From CBDVBD01 sp965372135 (GTDB lineage: Bacteria > Electryoneota > RPQS01 > CBDVBD01), in contig CBDVBD010000154.1 of the NCBI GenBank assembly GCA_965372135.1, positions 1 through 7,584 of the forward strand: 7,584 nucleotides of DNA, given 5' to 3'. A program made the position numbers and the translations under genes. Position 1 is the stretch's first letter. Each line of letters starts with the position of its first letter. The notes below the pieces were generated by a model. It did not search any database, was not told the origin of the DNA, and saw nothing but the letters and a program-made list of their open reading frames with translations. Positions 1 through 5,811 of this stretch are shown here, in pieces.

Positions 1-55
1 AACATCATTATCATCTACGGAATTTGCGCACCTGACTGCAAATTAGGAGGGTTAG
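1..55 (+). other. Window edge: probable end of an upstream gene and 5' leader
   Basis: This stretch is too short to identify a gene. One frame (from base 2) stays open and ends at a TAG at 44-46, ten bases before the first gene's GTG. Its last residues would be EFAHLTAN. That stop overlaps the ribosome binding site, an arrangement also seen between the dehydrogenase and the next gene. A second frame (from base 1) stays open to a TAA at 61-63 and would overlap the first gene. I cannot decide between them; the TAG frame is the more typical operon layout. If either is right, the first gene here is not the first in its operon. Confidence 0.3.
45..50 (+). promoter_or_regulatory. Ribosome binding site fixing the GTG start at 56
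   Basis: AGGAGG, a full match to the Shine-Dalgarno core, lies 5 nt before the GTG at 56. No other in-frame start nearby has a comparable site, so this settles the non-ATG start of the glycosyltransferase. Confidence 0.8.
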
Positions 56-1210
56 GTGGCTAATATTCTGTCAGAACCTGTCCGTTTGCTTCTGGTCATC
101 TCAAACCTATCGCGTGCCGGATCGCAGCGTCAATTATTGACCTTTGCCAAGCATATAGATCCAACCAAATTTCACCGGCAAGTTTGCACATTTTCACCAA
201 AGGGAGATTTAGAATCCGAGTTTGACCAAGCCGGGATCACCGTTAGACGGATCACGAAAAAATCCAACTTAGATCTTAGGATATTCTTTCGATTTGCCGC
301 ACTGTGCCGGGAGCAACGCATCGAAATAATCTACAGTTACTTGAGCTTCGACACACTGGTGGCGCGAATCGGGGGAAGGTTGGCGGGTGTTCCGGTGATT
401 ATTTCTTCGGAACGCAATGCAAATTTACGATTGACATGGATCAAAGAATTTTTCGATCGAGTGACCCGTGGAATTTCTGATTTGATCATTTCTAATTCCC
501 ATGCCGGTAGGCGATATTTGATAACTAAAAAGAAAATCCCGAAAAACAAGACCGCCGTGATAACCAATGGATTGGATCCCATAAGGTTACATACTGACAA
601 AAATCCAGGGGATGTGCGCTGTCATTTCTCTATTCCTGCAGACGCGGTTTTAGTGGGGATGGTAGCCCAACACAGGAATGAAAAGAACTTTGAATTGTTT
701 TTCAACGTGGCAGACATTATCACTGATCGGTATCCAGAGGTTTGGTTTCTTCAAGTGGGACAAGCGGCGCCAACTTTCGAAAAATATGAAATCTGGATTA
801 AAGAACGTCACCGGCAGCTAACACATAATTCTCGGGTGATCTTGGGGGATAGCTTTGGCGATATGGGAGCGTTGTATCGCGATTTGGACATATTACTGCT
901 GACCTCGGATTACGAAGGATTTTCCAATGTTTTGATGGAGGGAATGGCTTCCGGTTTACCGGCAGTCGTCACCGATGCTGGCGACAATGCGGAAATGATT
1001 GACAATCAGGGTGGGTTTTTGGTGCCGATAAAGGAAGTGGAGCCGATGGTGCAGGCGTTGTCTGCATTGATAACCGACCGTGAACGTAGTCGTAGAATGG
1101 GAGAATACAATCAGGCTAAAGCGGAAACGTTGTTCTCAGTAGAACGTCTGGCATCGGAAACAGAAAAAATCATCCTAAAACTGTATCATTCTAAGGTGCA
1201 GAGCAGGTAA
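56..1210 (+). CDS. GT4-family glycosyltransferase (GT-B fold)
   Basis: This is a probable cytoplasmic or membrane-peripheral glycosyltransferase that moves a sugar from a nucleotide donor onto a growing glycan or lipid-linked acceptor. The 384-residue length is normal for family GT4. The N-terminal acceptor half opens with a beta strand (RLLLVISNL) followed by AGSQRQL, a variant of the common GGAERQL loop. The C-terminal donor half begins near residue 195 (VLVGMVAQHRNEKN) and carries the diagnostic EX7E motif, E287 and E295, in DYEGFSNVLMEGM, followed by GLPAVVTDAGDNAEMI. No signal peptide or transmembrane segment is evident. The start is GTG with a strong ribosome binding site. The neighbours are all sugar-nucleotide genes, which fits a role in polysaccharide assembly. 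Donor, acceptor and linkage cannot be read from the sequence. GC is about 44% by hand count, lower than the genes downstream. The family call is firm; any finer function is unknown. Confidence 0.9.
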   Translation: MANILSEPVRLLLVISNLSRAGSQRQLLTFAKHIDPTKFHRQVCTFSPKGDLESEFDQAGITVRRITKKSNLDLRIFFRFAALCREQRIEIIYSYLSFDTLVARIGGRLAGVPVIISSERNANLRLTWIKEFFDRVTRGISDLIISNSHAGRRYLITKKKIPKNKTAVITNGLDPIRLHTDKNPGDVRCHFSIPADAVLVGMVAQHRNEKNFELFFNVADIITDRYPEVWFLQVGQAAPTFEKYEIWIKERHRQLTHNSRVILGDSFGDMGALYRDLDILLLTSDYEGFSNVLMEGMASGLPAVVTDAGDNAEMIDNQGGFLVPIKEVEPMVQALSALITDRERSRRMGEYNQAKAETLFSVERLASETEKIILKLYHSKVQSR

Positions 1211-1222
1211 CTGGAAAGTAAT

Positions 1223-1249
1223 TTAACATTAAGGGAATGAGCTTAAAAT
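1223..1249 (+). promoter_or_regulatory. Weak candidate sigma-70-type promoter before the dehydrogenase
   Basis: In the 69-nt gap after the glycosyltransferase, TTAACA (1223-1228, 5 of 6 matches to TTGACA) and TAAAAT (1244-1249, 5 of 6 to TATAAT) are separated by 15 nt. That spacer is shorter than the preferred 16-18. In an AT-rich gap this could be chance. The dehydrogenase start that follows has no clear Shine-Dalgarno sequence. Confidence 0.25.
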
Positions 1250-1279
1250 AGATCATCTGCAACAGAAAAATTAGATATC

Positions 1280-2596
1280 ATGGATACGTATACAACTCTC
1301 AAAGGAAATTTCGAAAAACATACCGCTAAGGTAGGAATTATCGGCATGGGTTATGTGGGGTTGCCTATGGCGCAACTGTCTGCCGGTCAGGGGTTTTCGG
1401 TGATTGGTATTGATACCGACAGCGATAAGGTGGCTATGATTAATCAAGGGGAAAGTTATATTCAGGATGTGTCTTCGGAAGATATTCGCCAATTGGTGGA
1501 GGATAAGAAACTATGGGCGAGTGATGATTATTCTCTGCTGAAGGATGTGTCTGTAGCGATTATCACCGTGCCTACCCCATTAAACAAAACCGGTGATCCG
1601 GATATAAGCTATATTCTGAATGCCATCGATTCCATCTATCCTTACCTACACGCTGGAATGCTGATTGTGTTGGAAAGCACCACCTATCCCGGCACTACGA
1701 AGGAGTTGTTTGAGCCGAAATTGCAGGATGCGGGCTTTACGGTTGGCAAAGACGTGTTTGTGGCATTTAGTCCGGAACGGATCGATCCCGGGAACAAGGA
1801 ATATGTGGCGAAAAACACACCAAAAGTGGTAGGCGGAATCACCAAACAGTGTACCGAATTGGCTTGTGCGTTTTACCGGGAAATTGTGGATACGGTAGTG
1901 CCGGTGTCGTCCAGTACCGAAGCGGAGATGGTCAAACTCTATGAGAACAGTTTTCGTGCCATCAATATCGGACTGGTAAACGAGTTGGCGATTATCTGCA
2001 ACTTGTTGAAGGTGGATGTGTGGGAAATTATCAAGGCGGCGAGTACCAAACCATTCGGGTTTATGCCGTTTTATCCCGGTCCGGGACTGGGGGGGCATTG
2101 TATACCAGTGGATCCCAATTACCTTTCCTGGAAGATGCGCACCTTGAAATACCGAACGCGATTCATCGAATTAGCCACGGAAGTGAATACGCAGATGCCG
2201 GAATGGACGGTTACCCGTGCCATGGAATTACTGAATGAACAGGGAAAACCTTTGAAGGGATCGAAAATCATGCTTTTGGGGATCGCCTATAAACAGGATA
2301 TTAATGACACAAGGGAATCACCGGCACTGGATGTGTACAGTCTGATTACCCGTCATGGCGGGGTTGTGTCCTACCATGATCCCTACTGTCCTCAGGCAAC
2401 GATTGAACAGCAGACGGTGTCATCGACACCATTGACGGCTACCATGTTGGAACAACAGGATTTGGTGATTATCCTCACCGGACACAGCAATGTGGATTAC
2501 TCTATTGTTTTAGAACATGCCGATTTGGTGTTCGACACCAGGAATGTAACCCGGAATCTTGCCGACAGCGGAAAAGCACGAGTGGAATTCCTTTAG
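1280..2596 (+). CDS. wbpA: UDP-sugar 6-dehydrogenase, UDP-GlcNAc dehydrogenase (WbpA/TviB) type
   Basis: This enzyme oxidises C6 of a UDP-hexose to a carboxylate with two NAD+, giving a UDP-uronate; by subfamily the substrate is most likely UDP-GlcNAc, giving UDP-GlcNAcA. The N-terminal Rossmann domain has GMGYVGLP (G22, G24, G27). Next come STTYPGTT, a helical dimerisation region with YENSFRAINIGLVNEL, and the catalytic cysteine C274 in PGPGLGGHCIPVDPNYLSWK. The C-terminal UDP-binding domain starts near LLGIAYKQDINDTRESPA. The GLGGHCIP[VI]DP...YLSWK form and the 438-residue length favour the WbpA/TviB branch over UDP-glucose dehydrogenase, but substrate is not proven. The ATG at 1280 is the only sensible start, 17 residues before the Rossmann strand, although its ribosome binding site is poor. 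The next gene follows after 11 nt, suggesting the uronate is passed to an epimerase encoded nearby. Confidence 0.9.
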   Translation: MDTYTTLKGNFEKHTAKVGIIGMGYVGLPMAQLSAGQGFSVIGIDTDSDKVAMINQGESYIQDVSSEDIRQLVEDKKLWASDDYSLLKDVSVAIITVPTPLNKTGDPDISYILNAIDSIYPYLHAGMLIVLESTTYPGTTKELFEPKLQDAGFTVGKDVFVAFSPERIDPGNKEYVAKNTPKVVGGITKQCTELACAFYREIVDTVVPVSSSTEAEMVKLYENSFRAINIGLVNELAIICNLLKVDVWEIIKAASTKPFGFMPFYPGPGLGGHCIPVDPNYLSWKMRTLKYRTRFIELATEVNTQMPEWTVTRAMELLNEQGKPLKGSKIMLLGIAYKQDINDTRESPALDVYSLITRHGGVVSYHDPYCPQATIEQQTVSSTPLTATMLEQQDLVIILTGHSNVDYSIVLEHADLVFDTRNVTRNLADSGKARVEFL

Positions 2597-2607
2597 GATG
2601 TTAGTTA

Positions 2608-3693
2608 TTGAATAATAGAAGGTTAGCACAGATTTCGATGTCTAATCAAATTCCAAAAATATCGGGTCCAATCTTAGTCACCGGCTGCGCCGGTTTTATC
2701 GGATTTCATCTCGCCAAACGATTATTAGAAAATGGGATCGAGGTGCATGGAATCGATAATGTCAATGATTATTACGATGTATCGTTGAAAGAAGCACGGC
2801 TGGATATCTTAAAGGAATTTGATACATTCCTTTTTCGGAAACAGGATTTGAGGGATTACGGTGCGCTGGAAGAGGTATTTAATCAGGAACGGTTTCCGAT
2901 TGTGGCGCATTTAGCTGCACAGGCAGGGGTTCGGTATTCGCTGGTCAATCCGCAAGCGTATTTGGATTCCAATTTAGTAGCGTTTTTCAATGTGTTGGAG
3001 ATGACCCGCCAACATGAAGTATCTCACCTGGTGTATGCGTCATCCAGTTCGGTATATGGACTGAACACCACCATGCCGTTTTCCGTGCATCACAATGTGG
3101 ATCATCCAATTTCGCTGTATGCCGCAAGCAAGAAATCCAACGAGTTGATGGCACATTCCTATTCGCATATTTTCGGACTGCCAACTACGGGGTTGAGGTT
3201 CTTTTCTGTGTACGGTCCCTGGGGTAGACCGGACATGGCGTTATTTCTGTTTAGCAGAGCGATTTATATCGGGGAACCGTTGAAGCTATTCAATCATGGC
3301 AAGATGCAGCGGGATTTTACTTATATCGATGATATTATCGATGGGATAATGGGAGTGCTTCCGCGGATACCAATCCCGGATGAGAATTGGCAGGGTGATA
3401 ACCCAGACCCAGGAAGCAGTCCTGCGCCGTTTCGGGTGTACAATATCGGGGGCGGCAGAACCGTTGAGCTAACACGTTTCCTGGAGTTGATCGAACAGGA
3501 AATTGGGAAGCCGGCGATTGTGGAAATGACTCCGATGCAGCCGGGCGATGTGCAGGCAAGTTTTGCGGATATCTCGGATTTAGCTGAGGAAACCGGATAT
3601 CAACCGAAGGTGTCGGTGGAGGAAGGGATCAAGCGGTTTGTCCAATGGTTTTTGGATTATTATGGTTCCGGGCGTCCGATTCCGAAAATGTAG
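2608..3693 (+). CDS. UDP-glucuronate 4-epimerase-like extended SDR
   Basis: This NAD+-dependent epimerase is expected to invert C4 of a UDP-uronate, UDP-GlcA to UDP-GalA in characterised relatives (Gla, CapI/Cap1J, plant GAE). Visible features are the nucleotide-binding GCAGFIG (G26, G29, G32), GIDNVNDYYDVSLKEARL typical of this subfamily, the ASSSSVYG block with S146 at the catalytic Ser/Thr position, Y171 and K175 of YxxxK, LRFFSVYGPWGRPDMA, and the Asp/Pro-rich stretch IPDENWQGDNPDP that marks the GAE family. S318 occupies the position that gates substrate size in GalE. The length is about 350-360 residues, as usual. The start is uncertain. TTG at 2608 has AGGA 9 nt upstream, overlapping the previous stop. 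ATG at 2638 gives a more typical N-terminus (MSNQIPKISGPILVTG) but its nearest purine-rich site is 15 nt away. The 11-nt spacing suggests co-transcription with the dehydrogenase. UDP-GlcNAcA is a possible alternative substrate. Confidence 0.85.
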   Translation: MNNRRLAQISMSNQIPKISGPILVTGCAGFIGFHLAKRLLENGIEVHGIDNVNDYYDVSLKEARLDILKEFDTFLFRKQDLRDYGALEEVFNQERFPIVAHLAAQAGVRYSLVNPQAYLDSNLVAFFNVLEMTRQHEVSHLVYASSSSVYGLNTTMPFSVHHNVDHPISLYAASKKSNELMAHSYSHIFGLPTTGLRFFSVYGPWGRPDMALFLFSRAIYIGEPLKLFNHGKMQRDFTYIDDIIDGIMGVLPRIPIPDENWQGDNPDPGSSPAPFRVYNIGGGRTVELTRFLELIEQEIGKPAIVEMTPMQPGDVQASFADISDLAEETGYQPKVSVEEGIKRFVQWFLDYYGSGRPIPKM

Positions 3694-3771
3694 GATCGGC
3701 GACTTTAGCGTTAAGACAATTTGATTTCACTTAGGTTTATTCACAATATCTGGTAGGAAATTGGAGTCAGA

Positions 3772-4755
3772 ATGGCGATCTTAGTCACCGGTGGCGCAGG
3801 ATACATCGGGAGTGTGGTGGCGGCGGACTTGGTGTCTGAGGAGTACGATACAATTGTAGTGGACAACCTGGCGGAAGGACACCGTGCGGCGGTGGATCCC
3901 AACGCTGAATTCCACCAGGGTGATTACGGGGATACGGAGCTGTTGGAGCGGCTGTTTTCTAAACACAAAATAGACTGTGTGATACATTTCGCTGCGGAAA
4001 CGTTGGTTGAGCTATCCATGCGGGAACCGGTGCGATTTTTTAATACTAATGTGGTCAAAGGATTGCACTTGCTGGAAGCTATGCGCAAGCACGGGTGCAG
4101 GCGTATGATATTTTCATCCACGGCAGCGGCTTTCGGGGAACCGGAAACGGTGCCGATTACGGAAGACCACCCCAAGAATCCGATTAATTCCTACGGTGAA
4201 TCTAAATTGATGTTCGAACGGATTTTGGAATGGTATCACCGTTCCTACGGTTTTAAGTATAATGCATTCAGGTATTTCAATGCGGCAGGAGCCCATCGGG
4301 GGCTGGGGGAAGATCACGCCAATGAGACACATTTGATACCTTTGGTGTTGTTTACGGCGATGGGGAAACGGGACCGGATTCGGGTGTTCGGGGATGATTA
4401 TCCCACTAAGGACGGCAGTTGTGTTCGGGATTATGTGCATGTGGCGGATTTATCGCAGGCGCATCGGTTAGCGCTCAAGAATTTGGATACCAATCCGGCT
4501 CGCAGTTATAATTTGGGCAACAGTGAGGGCGATACCGTACTGGAGGTGGTCGAAACCGCCAAGAAGGTAACCGGTAAGGACATTCCCATGACGATCGAAG
4601 GACGGCGGGCAGGCGATCCTGCCGTATTGGTGGCGTCGTCGGATCGGGCTCGCCGAGAATTAGGCTGGGAACCGGAATTTCCGGATCTGGAATCCATCAT
4701 CGGAACAGCTTGGGAATGGCATCAGGCGCATCCCAATGGATATGAGGAAGGCTAA
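3772..4755 (+). CDS. galE: UDP-glucose 4-epimerase (GalE)
   Basis: This enzyme interconverts UDP-glucose and UDP-galactose in the cytoplasm using tightly bound NAD+. The 327-residue protein is very close to the Bacillus-type GalE pattern. It has GGAGYIG (G7, G10, G13), HFAAETLVELSMREP, FSSTAAAFGEP with T117 at the catalytic Ser/Thr position, Y141 and K145 in SYGESK, FRYFNAAGAHRGLGEDH, ETHLIPLV, VFGDDYPTKDGSCVRDYVHV, and RRAGDPAVLVASSDRARRELGW. L286 sits at the substrate-gate position; from recollection, Bacillus GalE enzymes also have Leu there, and some accept both UDP-Glc and UDP-GlcNAc. The ATG at 3772 has GGAG 5 nt upstream. A 78-nt gap separates it from the preceding gene, and only 2 nt separate it from the next, so this gene and the next SDR are almost certainly translated from one message. 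Confidence 0.93.
   Translation: MAILVTGGAGYIGSVVAADLVSEEYDTIVVDNLAEGHRAAVDPNAEFHQGDYGDTELLERLFSKHKIDCVIHFAAETLVELSMREPVRFFNTNVVKGLHLLEAMRKHGCRRMIFSSTAAAFGEPETVPITEDHPKNPINSYGESKLMFERILEWYHRSYGFKYNAFRYFNAAGAHRGLGEDHANETHLIPLVLFTAMGKRDRIRVFGDDYPTKDGSCVRDYVHVADLSQAHRLALKNLDTNPARSYNLGNSEGDTVLEVVETAKKVTGKDIPMTIEGRRAGDPAVLVASSDRARRELGWEPEFPDLESIIGTAWEWHQAHPNGYEEG
4745..4751 (+). promoter_or_regulatory. Ribosome binding site inside the end of galE, fixing the GTG start at 4758
   Basis: AGGAAGG lies 6 nt before the GTG at 4758, within the last codons of galE. It supports the non-ATG start and points to translational coupling of the two epimerases. Confidence 0.7.
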
Positions 4756-4757
4756 GG

Positions 4758-5699
4758 GTGGCAAGGAAAGTACTGGTGACAGGCGGTGCCGGATTCATCG
4801 GATCCCATCTGACGGAAGCGTTGGTGCAGCGGGGGGATGATGTGGTGGTGGCTGACAACCTTGCAACCGGGCGGCTGGATAATCTAAAATCCGTTCAGGA
4901 TCGGATTCGGTTCATCGAAGTGGATGTATCGGACCCGAAAGCTTGCCGGCAGGCGGTTGAGGGATGCGAAGTGGTGTTTCACCACGCCGCGATTCCATCG
5001 GTGCAGCGTTCTTTGGATGATCCTTTAGAAAGTCACGCTTCAGGCACCACCGCAACCGCTAATATCCTGTGGGCGGCAAGCAAAGCAGGGGTTCGTCGTG
5101 TAATTTTCGCTGCATCGGCAGCGGCATACGGTCTATGTGAGACTTTGCCTCAGCATGAGTCGATACTTCCGGATTCACTGAGCCCCTATGCAGCAACCAA
5201 AGTGGCTGGGGAATATTACTTGCGGGCATTTGCCGTCGGGTTGGGTCTGGACACTGTGTCGCTGAGATATTTCAACGTATTCGGACCCAGGCAGGACCCC
5301 AACAGCCCTTATTCCGCGGTGATTGCGCGGTTCATTGACCGCATGCGTGCCGGAGAAACACCCATTATCTATGGTGATGGAAATCAAACCCGGGATTTTA
5401 TTTATATTGATGACGTGGTGCAAGTTAATTTGTTAGCAGCGGATATTATTACGCCGCTGCAAGGGGAAGTGCTGAATGTCGGCTGTGGGCAGAGTATTTC
5501 CATCAATCAACTGGTGCAGGAAATCAACCAGGTTCTAAAAACTGATTTAGAGCCAATTTATCAAGAACCAAGAACCGGGGAAGTCCGACATTCTCAAGCA
5601 GATATATCCAAGATTCAAGGATTGCTTGGATTTGAACCGAAAGTATCATTGAAAGCAGGATTGGAAAAGCTGATCGCGGCAACGCAAGCAGGGGGATAG
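4758..5699 (+). CDS. GalE/WbpP-like NAD-dependent sugar-nucleotide 4-epimerase
   Basis: This extended SDR of 313 residues is predicted to epimerise C4 of a UDP-hexose. It has GGAGFIG (G9, G12, G15), FHHAAIPSVQRSLDDP, FAASAAAYG with S120 as the catalytic serine, Y144 and K148 in YAATK, LRYFNVFGPRQDPNSPYSAVI, IYGDGNQTRDFIYIDDVV and NVGCGQSISINQL. The LRYFNVFG.RQDPN..Y.AVI block is shared with WbpP/TviC. The residue aligned with E. coli GalE Tyr299 and WbpP Ser306 is S279 (GEVRHSQADISK). A small residue there is associated with acceptance of N-acetylated sugars. I infer UDP-GlcNAc/GalNAc, or the uronate made by the dehydrogenase, as substrate, but plain UDP-Glc/Gal cannot be excluded. The start is GTG, 2 nt after galE. 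GC drops from about 55% to about 45% near 5340 within the gene. It is the last gene before a 112-nt leader. Confidence 0.88.
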   Translation: MARKVLVTGGAGFIGSHLTEALVQRGDDVVVADNLATGRLDNLKSVQDRIRFIEVDVSDPKACRQAVEGCEVVFHHAAIPSVQRSLDDPLESHASGTTATANILWAASKAGVRRVIFAASAAAYGLCETLPQHESILPDSLSPYAATKVAGEYYLRAFAVGLGLDTVSLRYFNVFGPRQDPNSPYSAVIARFIDRMRAGETPIIYGDGNQTRDFIYIDDVVQVNLLAADIITPLQGEVLNVGCGQSISINQLVQEINQVLKTDLEPIYQEPRTGEVRHSQADISKIQGLLGFEPKVSLKAGLEKLIAATQAGG

Positions 5700-5716
5700 C
5701 TTTGTTTACAAAGACG

Positions 5717-5747
5717 TTAACTTTTTCGGCTTACCGGCTGATATAGT
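5717..5747 (+). promoter_or_regulatory. Candidate extended -10 promoter for the zinc-ribbon epimerase and nucleotidyltransferase
   Basis: TATAGT (5742-5747, 5 of 6 to TATAAT) is preceded by TGA at 5739-5741, giving the extended -10 form TGnTATAGT. TTAACT (5717-5722) is a poor -35, 19 nt upstream. Transcription would begin near 5754 and leave an untranslated leader of about 58 nt. The call is from sequence match only. The gap here is the longest in the window, which fits an internal promoter. Confidence 0.4.
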
Positions 5748-5763
5748 ATAGGGATGACAGAGT

Positions 5764-5805
5764 TGGGGCTTCGTGTCATTTCCCCAGTTACCGAGACACA
5801 CGAGG
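5764..5805 (+). promoter_or_regulatory. Leader RNA with possible hairpin covering the ribosome binding site
   Basis: CTTCGTG (5769-5775) can pair with CACGAGG (5799-5805), seven pairs including one G-U. The right arm contains the GAGG ribosome binding site (5802-5805) of the next gene. A competing stem, TGGGG (5764-5768) with CCCCA (5782-5786), would place the left arm of the first hairpin in its loop. The two stems interleave, so they are either alternatives or a strained pseudoknot. I recognise no known riboswitch class. Chance is a real possibility for stems this short. Confidence 0.3.
5802..5805 (+). promoter_or_regulatory. Ribosome binding site selecting the ATG at 5812
   Basis: GAGG lies 6 nt before the ATG at 5812. 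The longer in-frame start, GTG at 5773, has no purine-rich site at the right distance and would add 13 residues not expected before the Rossmann strand. Confidence 0.65.
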
Positions 5806-5811
5806 TACTCC

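Noticed and set aside
1646..2098. Long open frame on the minus strand within the dehydrogenase gene (150 codons)
   Set aside because: It is antisense to a well-conserved enzyme, with a Cys/His/Arg-rich shadow-like composition and no recognisable domain.
3721..3749. TTGATT-N17-CAATAT as a promoter before galE
   Set aside because: The -10 element matches only 3 of 6 consensus bases. The 78-nt gap may hold a promoter, but I cannot point to one.
2671..3791. Identical 14-base stretch ATCTTAGTCACCGG at the starts of two SDR genes (2671-2684 and 3778-3791) as a functional repeat
   Set aside because: Both copies encode ILVTG of the conserved Rossmann strand, so protein conservation plus shared codon choice explains it.
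5436..5460. Perfect 7-bp inverted repeat GCAGCGG/CCGCTGC with an 11-nt loop inside the 4758-5699 gene
   Set aside because: It lies in coding sequence, has no T-run, and several repeats of this length are expected by chance in 7.6 kb.
5700..5726. Stem CTTTG-TTTA-CAAAG (5700-5713) right after the stop codon, with a short T run (5722-5726), as a terminator
   Set aside because: The stem is only 5 bp and AT-rich, and the T run is separated from it by 8 nt, so it is too weak to call as an intrinsic terminator.
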